A stretch of 64,000 bases of DNA from contig CAJXZB010000008.1 of NCBI GenBank assembly GCA_913063405.1, positions 33,527 through 97,526 on the forward strand, written 5' to 3'. This document shows, one piece after another, positions 48,144-59,081 of the stretch. Made by a program: the position numbers and the translations under genes. Under the pieces are notes generated by a model. The model was not told where the DNA came from, ran no database searches, and saw only the letters and a list, made by a program, of their open reading frames with translations. How positions within the stretch are numbered: the first letter of the stretch is position 1; each line of letters begins with the position of its first letter. The stretch is from an uncultured Ulvibacter sp. GTDB lineage: Bacteria > Bacteroidota > Bacteroidia > Flavobacteriales > Flavobacteriaceae.

Positions 48144-49721
48144 TTAACTACTTTTAGCCTTTCTTTTTTTTCTAAAGAAATCAAAGACAAACCAACCTGC
48201 CACAAAGATTAAAAAGAATTTAAAATAGGAAAATGGTTTGTCATCTCCACCCACTGTTGTGAACATGCGATTCCATCGTATTTTATTCATTACCCCTTTG
48301 GCGTTGGTATCCCAACTCATCCATACAAACACTGGTTTCCCAACCACATGAGTAAATGGTACAAAGCCCCACATACGTGCATCTTGAGAATTGTTACGAT
48401 TATCGCCCATCATCCAATAGTAGTCAAGTTTGAAAGTGTATTCCGTTAGTGGTGACCCATTTAAAAATACTTGAGTGCCAGATTGAGAAATCTTGTTTTC
48501 CATTCCTATTTCACTACCCTCATACACTTCTATAATACGTCTGTATAGGGGTAAGCTTTCTGGTGTAATCGCAACCGTTTTTCCGGCTTGAGGGATATAC
48601 ATAGGACCAAAGAAGTCTGTATTCCATTCATAGTTTGGACTATGTGGGAAAGCGACTGGGTCTGCGACTCCTTTTTGTCCTTTAATTCTGAAAATGGTAT
48701 CCATCTCTGGATAATTCTTAAACTTAGCGAAAGCTTCATCTGTCATCATTGCTCTAAACACTCGATAACTAGGTGGATTGTCCATTGGATACATATCCGT
48801 AATATCATATCGCTGCGCTGCATACAAAGGGTTCAGTTGTTTTTTCGTTCTAAAGGCATAACTAAATTGCAATTTAGCGCGACCTGGCAATTCGTTTTGC
48901 TTTCCATTGATATAAACATAGCCATCACGAATTTCGAGAGAGTCTCCTGGCAAACCAACACAACGTTTTACATAATTGGATTTTTTATCCAGAGGCTTAA
49001 TATCTACCTTACTTCGCGGATCCGTAATATTTGTCAAAGTATCTGGAGGCCAACTAAAGACCACAATATCATTTCTTTTTATCTTTTGAAAACCAGGAAG
49101 CCTAAAGTATGGTATTTGAAGGTTTTTTAAGTAGGATTTCGCTTTTAGTACCGGAATCGTATCATGCACCATGGGAAAAGATATCGGTGTCATCGGTGTC
49201 CTTGCACCATAATGGAACTTACTCACAAATAAGAAATCACCGACCAATAAAGTTTTCTCTAAGGAAGAAGTGGGGATAGTAAATGGTTGCATCACATAGG
49301 TGTGTACCACAGTGGCCGCGACAATTGCAAACAAAATAGAACTTACCCAGTCACCAACGCCAGTTCTGGGAACCAGACTTCTGTCTTTTATATGTGCCAC
49401 TTCCTGAGTATAATTAATATAATAGATATAAAGACCAAATGTTAAGAGGCCTAAAAGAGTATCGGTGTTACTATTTCTACCAAAACTTCGCAACGTCTCC
49501 ACCCAAATTACTGGAAACATTATTAGGTTTACAATTGGGATGAATAGTAAAATGGTCCACCACCAGGGGCGGTTAATAATTTTCATTAAAACAACCGCGT
49601 TATAAACAGGAATACCTGCTTCCCAAGCTTGCCTACCGGCTTTTATATATAATTTCCAAGTTCCTAGGAAGTGTATTACTTGAACTATAACGATAAAAAT
49701 CAACCAACCTGTCCAACTCAT
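48144..49721 (-). CDS. lepB: Signal peptidase I with N-terminal DUF5684-like membrane domain
   Basis: PFTIPTSSLEKTLLVGDFLFVSKFHYG (Ser); KRCVGLPGDSLEI; YYWMMGDNRNNSQDARMWG. Confidence 0.95.
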   Translation of the reverse strand: MSWTGWLIFIVIVQVIHFLGTWKLYIKAGRQAWEAGIPVYNAVVLMKIINRPWWWTILLFIPIVNLIMFPVIWVETLRSFGRNSNTDTLLGLLTFGLYIYYINYTQEVAHIKDRSLVPRTGVGDWVSSILFAIVAATVVHTYVMQPFTIPTSSLEKTLLVGDFLFVSKFHYGARTPMTPISFPMVHDTIPVLKAKSYLKNLQIPYFRLPGFQKIKRNDIVVFSWPPDTLTNITDPRSKVDIKPLDKKSNYVKRCVGLPGDSLEIRDGYVYINGKQNELPGRAKLQFSYAFRTKKQLNPLYAAQRYDITDMYPMDNPPSYRVFRAMMTDEAFAKFKNYPEMDTIFRIKGQKGVADPVAFPHSPNYEWNTDFFGPMYIPQAGKTVAITPESLPLYRRIIEVYEGSEIGMENKISQSGTQVFLNGSPLTEYTFKLDYYWMMGDNRNNSQDARMWGFVPFTHVVGKPVFVWMSWDTNAKGVMNKIRWNRMFTTVGGDDKPFSYFKFFLIFVAGWFVFDFFRKKRKAKSS

Positions 49722-49845
49722 AATATGTTATTTGTTTTATAGCCTTAGACTACACTTTTTTTATTACTTATTCCCGCCAATTTCTATGGGGTGTATTAAA
49801 TTATTTTATCTCTCAAAGCTAATCAAGTTAAAGAGAGTTACAACT

Positions 49846-50547
49846 TTAACCAATCCCTAACACATCTTTCATGGTAAATATACCTGTTTTCGTCTGAAGC
49901 CACTCGGCAGCCAGGATCGCACCAATTGCGAATCCATTTCTGTTATGTGCTTCATGTTTAATTGAGATAGTATCAATTTCCGAAGTATAAGAAACTACGT
50001 GTGTTCCTTTTACATCGTTAATCCGCTCAGCAGTTATAGAAACTTCACCTTCTTTTGTTCCGTTCAATTTCCATTCTTTTTTTTCTGAATGTTTTAAAAT
50101 TCCTTCTGCAATTGATATCGCCGTTCCACTAGGAGCATCCTTCTTTTGTGTATGGTGAATCTCGGAAATAGAAACATTGTAATTCTTCCAAGTACCCATC
50201 ATTTTTGCAAGTTTTTCGTTCAGGTTAAAGAATAAATTTACTCCAACACTGAAGTTTGACGCATAGATAAAGCTTCCGTTACTCTCTTCACATAACTTTA
50301 TGATTTCATCATAATGATCCAACCAGCCCGTGGTGCCTGAAACCACTGGAATTTTTGCCTGAAAGCAATCTTTTAGATTCTTCACTGCGGCTTCTGGAGT
50401 TGAAAACTCGATAGCTGCATCTGCTTCTTCCAAGTTTCCTTCAGATAAACTACTAGAGCTTTTGAATACAATAATGTGCCCCCTATCTAGTGCTAATCGC
50501 TCGATGGTCTTTCCCATTTTTCCGTATCCAAGTAGAGCTAGTTTCAT
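49846..50547 (-). CDS. dapB: 4-hydroxy-tetrahydrodipicolinate reductase
   Basis: LLGYGKMGKTIE; VSGTTGW; SEIHHTQKKDAPSGTA. Confidence 0.96.
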   Translation of the reverse strand: MKLALLGYGKMGKTIERLALDRGHIIVFKSSSSLSEGNLEEADAAIEFSTPEAAVKNLKDCFQAKIPVVSGTTGWLDHYDEIIKLCEESNGSFIYASNFSVGVNLFFNLNEKLAKMMGTWKNYNVSISEIHHTQKKDAPSGTAISIAEGILKHSEKKEWKLNGTKEGEVSITAERINDVKGTHVVSYTSEIDTISIKHEAHNRNGFAIGAILAAEWLQTKTGIFTMKDVLGIG

Positions 50548-51140
50548 TTCAAACGGTAAGTGAGTGACAGTCCATAATTAGGCCGTGCGTTTAGAGAATT
50601 AAAATTCAAGTTTGGCTGTAGCGATAGATCATCGTTCACATTATATTGTCGTAGATGTGAATCTACATTGGCGTCTACAATATTAAGTAAGTAGAAAGCG
50701 ACCGTCACAATAATACTAACATCCTTATTTTTTTGAGCCGTTTTTTGAGCATCAATCAGTCGATCATCAGAAATCACAGGGGTAGAACCTGTTCCGTAGA
50801 ATTCATCATCTGTATATCCTGCTAATCGTCTTTTATAAGCGTCCCGAAAGCGATCATAGTCTTTATCGTTTTGAAGGTAGAAATAGATTCCGGCTCCCAT
50901 CCCAGCATAAACGATAGGAATTTTCCAATATTTTTTGTTATAAGCTTGACCTAATCCAGGGATCACTGCCGAATAGAAAGCAGCTCTAGCTGGAGCCAAA
51001 GGATCGTATGGCTCCTTTGCCGAGAGTGAATCCTTTACTACTAGAACCTTTTCTTCCTTAACAATTAAGGAATCTGTTTTTTGGGCAAAAATTGACATTG
51101 CCAGTAGAAAAAATAAGATATTGAGTGCCTTACTTTTCAC
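50544..51140 (-). CDS. DUF5683 domain-containing protein
   Basis: DPLAPARAAFYSAVIPGLGQAYNKKYWKIPIVYAGMGAGIYFY. Confidence 0.88.
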   Translation of the reverse strand: MKSKALNILFFLLAMSIFAQKTDSLIVKEEKVLVVKDSLSAKEPYDPLAPARAAFYSAVIPGLGQAYNKKYWKIPIVYAGMGAGIYFYLQNDKDYDRFRDAYKRRLAGYTDDEFYGTGSTPVISDDRLIDAQKTAQKNKDVSIIVTVAFYLLNIVDANVDSHLRQYNVNDDLSLQPNLNFNSLNARPNYGLSLTYRLK

Positions 51141-52032
51141 TTTTTATGAGCTTCAAGATACGTTGGAAATCTTCCTTATTTTTAAACGGAACTACTAATT
51201 GTCCCTTTCCAGAGTTAGAAACTTTTATATCAATCTTACTATTTAATAAGGACGTAAGCTCTTTTTTGGCATCCTTCGCAAAGGAAGGTGTCGATTTTTT
51301 TGAGGGTAAAGATTTCTTCTTATTACCTGATTTATATGATCTAACGATAGCCTCGGTATCTCTTACAGAGAGGTTTTTACTTACTATTTTTTCATAGATA
51401 TCCAATTGGAGACTGGCATCTTCCAAATTAATTAAAGCTCTACCGTGACCCATAGAAATAAAGCCGTCTCGCATCCCAGTTTGGATAATAGGGTCTAATT
51501 TTAATAAGCGAAGGTAGTTTGCAATTGTCGATCTATTTTTACCCACACGGTCACTTAGTTTTTCCTGAGTAACCTGAATTTCTTCTATTAGACGCTGATA
51601 GGAAATGGCAATCTCAATAGGATCTAGGTCTTGACGTTGGATGTTTTCAACCAGAGCCATTTCCAATGATTCTTGGTCATTTGCAATACGAATATAGGCT
51701 GGAACAGTTTTTAATCCAACTAATTTTGATGCACGAAAGCGTCGTTCACCACTTACTAACTGGTACCTATTAAAGTTTAATTTACGAACAGTTATAGGTT
51801 GAATAACTCCCAATTCTCTAATGGAAGAAGCCAGTTCCCTGAGAGATTCCTCATTAAAACTTGTACGGGGCTGAAAAGGGTTCACTTCAATAGCATCCAA
51901 CTCTAACTCTACAATACTGCCTACTACTTTATCTGCATTTTTGTCACTAACAGATTGAATATCATTAGAAGGGTCCTTCAATAATGCTGAAAGGCCTCGA
52001 CCTAAGGCTTGTTTTTTTGTTGCTTTCGCCAT
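51130..52032 (-). CDS. parB: ParB/RepB/Spo0J-family partition protein
   Basis: LGRGLSALL; NPFQPRTSFNEESLRELASSIRELGVIQPITVR; YQLVSGERRFRASKL; HTH region. Confidence 0.95.
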   Translation of the reverse strand: MAKATKKQALGRGLSALLKDPSNDIQSVSDKNADKVVGSIVELELDAIEVNPFQPRTSFNEESLRELASSIRELGVIQPITVRKLNFNRYQLVSGERRFRASKLVGLKTVPAYIRIANDQESLEMALVENIQRQDLDPIEIAISYQRLIEEIQVTQEKLSDRVGKNRSTIANYLRLLKLDPIIQTGMRDGFISMGHGRALINLEDASLQLDIYEKIVSKNLSVRDTEAIVRSYKSGNKKKSLPSKKSTPSFAKDAKKELTSLLNSKIDIKVSNSGKGQLVVPFKNKEDFQRILKLIKSEK

Positions 52033-52038
52033 CTTCTC

Positions 52039-52803
52039 CTACTTAGTTTTCTCAATTAATTCTTGGGCTAAACTTAGATAATTATTAGCACCTATACTAC
52101 CAGCATCATAGCTAATAATACTTTCACCGTAACTTGGTGCTTCTCCTAAACGCACATTTCGTTGGATGATTGTTTCAAAAACCATTTCTGCGAAGTGCTT
52201 TTTTACTTCCTCCACAACCTGATTTGACAATCGCAATCTAGAATCGTACATCGTCAATAATAGGCCTTCAATGTCCAAATCAGGGTTATGAATCTTTTGA
52301 ACACTTTTTATCGTATTCAAAAGCTTTCCAAGCCCTTCTAGGGCAAAATATTCACATTGTATAGGTATTATAACAGAATCCGCCGCAGTTAAAGCGTTGA
52401 GTGTCAATAGGCCCAACGAGGGAGCGCAGTCAATTAAAATATAATCGTAGTCTTTTTTCAAATCATCGATTGCTACTTTTAGCATAGATTCACGATTTTT
52501 CTTATCAACTAACTCAATTTCTATTGCAACAAGATCGATATGGGCTGGAATTATGGCTACGTTAGGAGAGGTAGTGTCGACGATAGCATCTACTGGCTTG
52601 ATGGTATGTTCAAGTACTTGATACGATCCGGCGGCAATACTTTCCACGTCAAGACCCAGTCCAGAAGTTGCATTGGCTTGAGGGTCCGCATCAATCAGCA
52701 ATACTTTTTTCTCTAGAACCCCAAGAGAGGCTGCTAAATTTACCGATGTTGTGGTTTTACCAACACCTCCTTTTTGGTTTGCGATAGCAATAATTTTACC
52801 CAT
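52039..52803 (-). CDS. parA: ParA-family ATPase
   Basis: IAIANQKGGVGKTTTSVNLAASL; LIDADPQANATSGLG; DYILIDCAPSLG. Confidence 0.96.
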   Translation of the reverse strand: MGKIIAIANQKGGVGKTTTSVNLAASLGVLEKKVLLIDADPQANATSGLGLDVESIAAGSYQVLEHTIKPVDAIVDTTSPNVAIIPAHIDLVAIEIELVDKKNRESMLKVAIDDLKKDYDYILIDCAPSLGLLTLNALTAADSVIIPIQCEYFALEGLGKLLNTIKSVQKIHNPDLDIEGLLLTMYDSRLRLSNQVVEEVKKHFAEMVFETIIQRNVRLGEAPSYGESIISYDAGSIGANNYLSLAQELIEKTK

Positions 52804-53112
52804 TAACTTTTTCTAAAATTTGCCTTAAAAATACAATTAAATATGCGGACTTAAAATGAATTTTGTTAACAGGAAGTGAACAATTAGATTTATCCATTTC
52901 GAGTCTCGATGAACTACTTGGAAAGTCAATTTAGAATGCAAAATAATATATCTAAGTATCAACTATTTACTTTTCTTAAAGCCAATCCTTGTGGTTTAAT
53001 TACTAATGTCAAATGCTACAAAATTGTTCCTATTGAATCGATCTGTTTTTATCATTCGGGACTATTCACTTCGTTATGAATCAATACTCGAATCCAATAA
53101 AATAGGAACGGT

Positions 53113-53994
53113 TTATTTACTTTTCTTCGAACGTACCATGGCCTCTAGCATATCCCACATTTGTTCTGGAACTTGCTCTAATAGGTTCATTTGTCCTGCG
53201 CCTTTTAGCCATTCACCTCCATCAATTACAATAACTTCTCCATTAAGATAAGCGGAGAAATCGGAAACCAAATAAGCGGCTAAGTTTGCTAATTCTTGAT
53301 GATCACCTACTCTTTTAAGTGGTACTTTTTTTGCCAGATCAAACTTTTCTTTTAAGTCACCTGGTAATAATCGATCCCATGCACCCTTGGTAGGGAATGG
53401 GCCTGGGGCAATGGCGTTAAATCGCATACCATACTTTGCCCATTCTACGGCCAAAGAGCGGGTCAGTGCTAAAACTCCTGCTTTGGCCGTAGCGCTTGGC
53501 ACAACGTAGGCCGAGCCGGTAAAGGCATAGGTTGTTACTATGTTCAAGACCGTTTTGTTAGTTTCTTTTTGGGCGATCCAATGTTTTCCAAAGGCAAGTG
53601 TACAATTTTTGGTTCCTTTTAGAACAATGTCTATTACAGTGTCAAAGGCATTTGCCGAAAGTCGTTCAGTAGGAGAGATAAAATTACCAGCGGCATTGTT
53701 TAAAAGGACATCTACTTGTCCAAACTCAGCAACCGAAGCAGCAACCATTGCCTCAACTTCGTTATAATTTCGAACATCACATTTAACGGGAAGTACTTTT
53801 CCGCCAGTTTGTGTTTCCAATTCTATTTTGACGGCTTCAAGCTTTTCAATATTACGAGAAGTGATGACCACATTTGCGCCTAGCTCCAAGAAGTAGGTTG
53901 TCATGGATTTTCCCAAACCGCTTCCTCCGCCCGTCACTACAATTGTTTTTCCTTTTAGCGCATCATCACGCAGCATTTTTGCTTTTAAATCCAT
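53113..53994 (-). CDS. SDR-family oxidoreductase (2,4-dienoyl-CoA reductase-like)
   Basis: VVTGGGSGLGKSMT; LLNNAAGNFISPTERLS; RFNAIAPGPFPTKGAWDRL. Confidence 0.9.
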   Translation of the reverse strand: MDLKAKMLRDDALKGKTIVVTGGGSGLGKSMTTYFLELGANVVITSRNIEKLEAVKIELETQTGGKVLPVKCDVRNYNEVEAMVAASVAEFGQVDVLLNNAAGNFISPTERLSANAFDTVIDIVLKGTKNCTLAFGKHWIAQKETNKTVLNIVTTYAFTGSAYVVPSATAKAGVLALTRSLAVEWAKYGMRFNAIAPGPFPTKGAWDRLLPGDLKEKFDLAKKVPLKRVGDHQELANLAAYLVSDFSAYLNGEVIVIDGGEWLKGAGQMNLLEQVPEQMWDMLEAMVRSKKSK

Positions 53995-54117
53995 GAGTTC
54001 TATAATTTTCAGTAAAAATAGCGAATCTATTGCAAACTATTATGCTTGCATAGTAAATTATTTGTTATCGGTTGAATTTGTCAATAGAGAAAATATTGAA
54101 TCAAAAAATCATGGGTC

Positions 54118-54657
54118 CTATAGCTTAGAGCGATACACCAGGCAATGTTCAAATCTTGGATCATCAATAATTGCGGGATGTTGAACTGTTCCTATGTACT
54201 CCATCCCTATTTTTTTCATCACATTTTCTGAAGGAGTATTTGTATTGGTCGCAAAAGAAAGCACTTCTTTTATGCCAAATTTTGAAAAGGCTTCTTTTAA
54301 ACATCCTTGAGCGGCTTCAGTTGCAAAACCTTTTCCCCAAGCCGATTGCTTTAACCTCCAACCAATATCCACACAGGGTGTATACTCGCTTTGCCAGGTT
54401 TGATTTTTTATACCGGCGAACCCAATAAACTCGTTATTTTCCAACAAATCAATGGCGAAATAAGTGTAACCATATTCGTTAAAATGATTTGATAAGCGAG
54501 TAATAAGTTCTTTGGTCTCTGGAGCAGATAAAGTAGAGGGAAATTGCTCCATTACTTTTGGATCTGCACACATATTTGTGAATGGTATTATATCGCTCTT
54601 TTGCCAATTTCGCAATCCAAGACGCTCGGTTTTTATAACATAGGTTTTCTCAGTCAT
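54118..54657 (-). CDS. GNAT-family N-acetyltransferase
   Basis: TERLGLRNWQKSDI; DIGWRLKQSAWGKGFATEAAQ; ATNTNTPSENVMKKIGM. Confidence 0.93.
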   Translation of the reverse strand: MTEKTYVIKTERLGLRNWQKSDIIPFTNMCADPKVMEQFPSTLSAPETKELITRLSNHFNEYGYTYFAIDLLENNEFIGFAGIKNQTWQSEYTPCVDIGWRLKQSAWGKGFATEAAQGCLKEAFSKFGIKEVLSFATNTNTPSENVMKKIGMEYIGTVQHPAIIDDPRFEHCLVYRSKL

Positions 54658-54660
54658 GCT

Positions 54661-56793
54661 TTATGCTACCGAATCTATTAAAACCTGAAGCATTTCAATG
54701 GCGGCATCGCTAATTTTGGTTCCAGGGCCATACACTGCCACAGCCCCAGATTCAAATAAGAATTTGTAATCTTGAGGCGGAATTACGCCACCTACAATGA
54801 CCATAACATCCTCCCTTCCATAATTCTTTAACTCTTTAATAACTTGAGGCACCAAAGTTTTATGGCCAGCGGCGAGTGAAGATACTCCTAGAATATGAAC
54901 GTCGTTTTCAATGGCTTGCTTTGCTGCTTCAGCTGGTGTTTGAAACAAAGGACCTATGTCCACGTCAAAACCCACATCTGCGTATCCCGTTGCTACCACT
55001 TTAGCGCCACGATCATGGCCATCCTGTCCCATTTTTGCAATCATGATCCGTGGACGACGTCCTTCCAATTCGGCAAATTGATCGGCCATTTCTCTTGCTT
55101 TTGCAAAGGAGGGGTCTTTCTTAATTTCTTTACTATACACTCCGCTAAATGATTTTATTTGTGCCTTATATCGTCCAAAAGATACTTCTAGAGCATCACT
55201 TATTTCACCTAAAGTTGCTCGTTCCCGTGCCGCTTCAATAGCTAAAGCTAATAAATTTCCTTCACCTGTTTTAGCACATTGGGTTAATTTTGAAAGGGTT
55301 TTAGAAACTTTTTCAGTATTTCTTTCGGATTTTATCCGGTCTAGTCGTTCAATTTGGGACAATCGTACTTTCTGATTATCAACATCCAAAATCTGGAGCG
55401 GATCTTCCCTTTCTAATCTGTATTTATTTACACCAACGATGATATCCTGCCCGCTGTCAATCCTTGCTTGTTTTCTAGCTGCTGCTGCTTCAATTCTTAG
55501 TTTTGGAATTCCGGCTTCTATAGCCTTCGTCATTCCACCCAATTCTTCTACCTCCTCGATAAGTTTCCAAGCTCTATTTGCAATTTCATTGGTAAGACTT
55601 TCGACATAGTAACTTCCTGCCCATGGATCAACAGTTTTTGTTATTTGTGTTTCTTCCTGAAGGTAAATCTGTGTATTTCTCGCAATACGAGCGGAGAAAT
55701 CTGTTGGCAAAGCAATTGCCTCATCAAGTGCATTGGTATGTAATGATTGTGTTCCTCCAAAGGCAGCTGCAGAAGCCTCGATACAAGTTCTAGCAACATT
55801 ATTGAATGGGTCTTGCGCTGTCAAACTCCAACCACTGGTCTGACAATGCGTGCGAAGCGCTAGGGATTTCGGATTTTTAGGGTTGAATTGTTTTACAATT
55901 TTTGCCCAGAGCATACGAGCTGCACGCATTTTTGCAATTTCCATAAAATGGTTCATTCCAATGGCCCAAAAGAATGAAAGACGTGGAGCAAAGGAGTCAA
56001 TATCCATTCCTGCATTTATTCCAGTGCGAATGTACTCTAGTCCGTCTGCCAACGTATAAGCCAATTCGATATCGCAAGTTGCGCCCGCTTCCTGCATGTG
56101 ATAACCAGAAATAGATATAGAATTGAATTTGGGCATTTTTTCCGTAGTAAATTCAAAGATATCACTGATGATTTTCATCGATGGAGTGGGAGGGTAGATA
56201 TACGTATTTCGTACCATAAACTCTTTAAGAATATCATTTTGTATTGTTCCTGCCAGTGCATCCGGAGGAATACCTTGTTCCTCGGCAGCAACAATATAGA
56301 ATGCCATAATTGGTAGCACCGCACCATTCATGGTCATAGAAACGCTCATTTGATCCAGTGGAATCTGGTCGAATAATATTTTCATGTCTTCAACGCTGTC
56401 AATGGCCACTCCGGCTTTTCCAACATCTCCAACTACACGTTCGTGATCGCTGTCGTAACCACGATGTGTTGCTAAATCAAAGGCAACGGACAAGCCTTTT
56501 TGTCCTGCTGCAAGATTTCGACGATAGAATGCATTACTATCCTCAGCAGTCGAAAAACCGGCGTATTGACGAATTGTCCAAGGGCGACGAACAAACATTG
56601 TCGAATAGGGGCCACGTAGGTTAGGTGCAATTCCGGCTATATAATCTAGATGAGGGAGTTCTTGAATATCTTCAGCTGTGTACTGTTTTTTTACATCAAT
56701 AGTTTCGGCAGTTGAAAAAGTTTCAATTTCTAACTTCTCACTTTCGTCTTTCGACTTCTTCAATAAAATATGCTCGATGCTTTTTCTACTCAT
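54661..56793 (-). CDS. scpA: Methylmalonyl-CoA mutase, large (alpha) subunit
   Basis: [59 protein letters not shown]12-binding [11 protein letters not shown]. Confidence 0.97.
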   Translation of the reverse strand: MSRKSIEHILLKKSKDESEKLEIETFSTAETIDVKKQYTAEDIQELPHLDYIAGIAPNLRGPYSTMFVRRPWTIRQYAGFSTAEDSNAFYRRNLAAGQKGLSVAFDLATHRGYDSDHERVVGDVGKAGVAIDSVEDMKILFDQIPLDQMSVSMTMNGAVLPIMAFYIVAAEEQGIPPDALAGTIQNDILKEFMVRNTYIYPPTPSMKIISDIFEFTTEKMPKFNSISISGYHMQEAGATCDIELAYTLADGLEYIRTGINAGMDIDSFAPRLSFFWAIGMNHFMEIAKMRAARMLWAKIVKQFNPKNPKSLALRTHCQTSGWSLTAQDPFNNVARTCIEASAAAFGGTQSLHTNALDEAIALPTDFSARIARNTQIYLQEETQITKTVDPWAGSYYVESLTNEIANRAWKLIEEVEELGGMTKAIEAGIPKLRIEAAAARKQARIDSGQDIIVGVNKYRLEREDPLQILDVDNQKVRLSQIERLDRIKSERNTEKVSKTLSKLTQCAKTGEGNLLALAIEAARERATLGEISDALEVSFGRYKAQIKSFSGVYSKEIKKDPSFAKAREMADQFAELEGRRPRIMIAKMGQDGHDRGAKVVATGYADVGFDVDIGPLFQTPAEAAKQAIENDVHILGVSSLAAGHKTLVPQVIKELKNYGREDVMVIVGGVIPPQDYKFLFESGAVAVYGPGTKISDAAIEMLQVLIDSVA

Positions 56794-57382
56794 TTGAATT
56801 AATTTCGGACAAATCGAGATCCATTAGATATTGATAATAGGTGTCAAGTGCTATATACATTAGGAAATTTGGTTGATCAAAGTCGTCTACGACATTAGTT
56901 ATAAGTCTATCAGAAAGGAGTTTTGGATTTAAACTACCAGTAGTTTTAAGGGCCATTATCGTGGTTCTCATAGACGAATCCTCGATGTTTGAAAACAGAC
57001 AGGAAACAAACTCAGAATCATAATTGAGATTACTTGAATTGGAGGTGTAATCCCATAGCTGTTCATCCTGCTTCAATTTTTCTAAAAGCTTAAGGCTATG
57101 TTTGGATACAATGTTCCTAAAATCCGCGTCGCCCTTTGAGCCCTTATAGATAAAATTTGCATATGCTTCTGTACTCGACATTGGACGTTGTACTCTGGAG
57201 GCATAATAAACAGAGATATCGTTAAAAAAGCTATATAGTGCTTCATTAAGTAACTCCTTGTCGGCTCCACCACAAGTCACCATCATTGGTTTAGTATCAT
57301 ATTTATATTCTACGGATTCTTGGCATCCAAAAACTAGAAATACAATTAAAATTGAAAAAACAGGTTGCTTTACTTTATTCAT
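56786..57382 (-). CDS. Uncharacterised lipoprotein encoded between the two mutase subunits
   Basis: [29 protein letters not shown] (lipobox); overlaps both neighbouring ORFs by about 8 nt. Confidence 0.75.
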   Translation of the reverse strand: MNKVKQPVFSILIVFLVFGCQESVEYKYDTKPMMVTCGGADKELLNEALYSFFNDISVYYASRVQRPMSSTEAYANFIYKGSKGDADFRNIVSKHSLKLLEKLKQDEQLWDYTSNSSNLNYDSEFVSCLFSNIEDSSMRTTIMALKTTGSLNPKLLSDRLITNVVDDFDQPNFLMYIALDTYYQYLMDLDLSEINSNE

Positions 57383-58745
57383 TGTTTAGTCTAATTTGTT
57401 CCATTTTTTCTGCAAGCCTTCGTTCAATTATTGGACTAATAAGCGTTTTTCGCACTTTGGTCTTTATAAATGGAAATAATTCAAGGTCATCTTTCATTCG
57501 ATCACTGGCATTAGGGTGTTTGTTCGTTCCTAGAAGAACAAGTTTTGCATCATCAAATAGCTCTTGTTCCTTGTTAGCGCTTTCTTTGATTTTTCTTTGA
57601 ATAGTACCTTCTTTGAGTTGGCTGAGAAATCCTCCGTTTCTTTCTATGTCCTTAAAAAGCGCCAAGGATTTTTCGGCTAACTCATCTGTTAACTGCTCAA
57701 TGTAATATGCTCCATCTGCGGGGTTTGAAACTGTTTCAAAATAGCTTTCCGCCTTTAAAATTAACAATTGATTTCTTGAAATTCGTTCACCAAACTTATT
57801 ACTTTTATGATATAAATAATCATAGGATATGTTTCCAATTGTATCAGCACCACCAAGTACTGCACTCATACATTCGGTGGTGGTTCGTAACATATTTACA
57901 TTATAGTCATAAATTGTTTTATTGCGTTTAGAGGGCCTAGCGATTACATGGCAAGTTTCAGACACATTAAATTCAGAGGCCAATAGTGCGTATAGTTTTC
58001 GAAGTGCACGAATCTTAGCAATTTCAAAGAAATAATTGGATCCATTGGCAATTTGGAACGTCATTTTTGGGTTTTTCGCACCGTCTGCCGTAAAATGATT
58101 TAGATATTCTGCTGCATGAGCCAACCCGTAGGCCAGCTGTTGTACCATATTTGCCCCAGCGTTTTGATAAAACCCCGTATCTACACTAAGTATATTTTCG
58201 AATCTATTTTCTGAAATTATTTTTTCTAGAATTGCATGATCTTGATTTAAGTTGTGAAACCAATTTCCGGAACGTGCAAGGTTACCGATGATGTCTATAT
58301 TGTAAAATACAGCTGCTTTTTTTTCTGAAAGAAATTGCTTCAGTTGAAAGAAGAAATTTTCTGAGAGAAATTGTAATTTGAAATAAATGGTAACACTTTC
58401 AAATGAGAAATTCTTAAAAATTTTAGAAGGATCAAACTCTTTTTCCGAAGCTAATACAATCGCTTCCGTTCCATTTTTTATAGCTTCCAAAATCAATCCG
58501 TTAACTATAGATTCGTCGTCAACAAAGAACTCTTGGGCGATGGACCACTTTTTTGGATGACCAGGAACCGCGCTAAACGTAGCCTGAAAATCATCTCTGT
58601 GATAAAACGGTTTTACGTTAATACCTTCAGTGCTATTCCATACCAGTGTGTCGTTATAATTGGCGCCTTTTAAATCAACTTGTATTTTTTGCTTCCATTG
58701 TTTGGCAGAAATGGTCTCGAATTCGTTAAATAGGAACTCACTCAT
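57375..58745 (-). CDS. mutA: Methylmalonyl-CoA mutase, small (beta) subunit
   Basis: WKQKIQVDLKGANYNDTLVWNSTEGINVKPFYHRDD; LRTTTECMSAVLGGADTI; SNPADGAYYIEQLTDELAEKS. Confidence 0.94.
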   Translation of the reverse strand: MSEFLFNEFETISAKQWKQKIQVDLKGANYNDTLVWNSTEGINVKPFYHRDDFQATFSAVPGHPKKWSIAQEFFVDDESIVNGLILEAIKNGTEAIVLASEKEFDPSKIFKNFSFESVTIYFKLQFLSENFFFQLKQFLSEKKAAVFYNIDIIGNLARSGNWFHNLNQDHAILEKIISENRFENILSVDTGFYQNAGANMVQQLAYGLAHAAEYLNHFTADGAKNPKMTFQIANGSNYFFEIAKIRALRKLYALLASEFNVSETCHVIARPSKRNKTIYDYNVNMLRTTTECMSAVLGGADTIGNISYDYLYHKSNKFGERISRNQLLILKAESYFETVSNPADGAYYIEQLTDELAEKSLALFKDIERNGGFLSQLKEGTIQRKIKESANKEQELFDDAKLVLLGTNKHPNASDRMKDDLELFPFIKTKVRKTLISPIIERRLAEKMEQIRLNNE

Positions 58746-59074
58746 CGTTCTTTTTTTATATATATGCTGTCTTCGTGTTCTATTATAAAAATATCTTCTT
58801 TTTCTTTCTTGAGGTAGTACTTTTCACGAGCAAATTTTTCAACCTCGCTACTATCTTGCATTTTTTCGATAAAGGTCTTATCATTTTTCATTTCCTTTTT
58901 ATAAAACTCTTTATTGCCTTCTAGTGCTTTAATGTCATGATTTAATTCATTGTGAATTAAAAAGGAATTGGTGTCAAAAAATAACATCCAAAATAGGAAA
59001 AGGATAAGTATAAGCACGTATTTATTGCTTATAAATCGGAACCATTTTTTTTGTTTTATTTCTGAAAATTTCAC
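58742..59074 (-). CDS. FtsB/DivIC-family septum formation initiator
   Basis: Single TM then coiled coil, SSEVEKFAREKYYLKKEKEDIFII. Confidence 0.88.
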   Translation of the reverse strand: MKFSEIKQKKWFRFISNKYVLILILFLFWMLFFDTNSFLIHNELNHDIKALEGNKEFYKKEMKNDKTFIEKMQDSSEVEKFAREKYYLKKEKEDIFIIEHEDSIYIKKER

Positions 59075-59081
59075 CTTTTGT

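Noticed and set aside
48588-49130. 180-aa plus-strand ORF opposite lepB
   Set aside because: Antisense to a well-supported signal peptidase; no recognisable motifs.
40038-52803. Chromosome origin (recF and parAB nearby)
   Set aside because: No dnaA or dnaN, no DnaA-box cluster and no convincing parS found; recF and parAB location alone is insufficient in Bacteroidetes.
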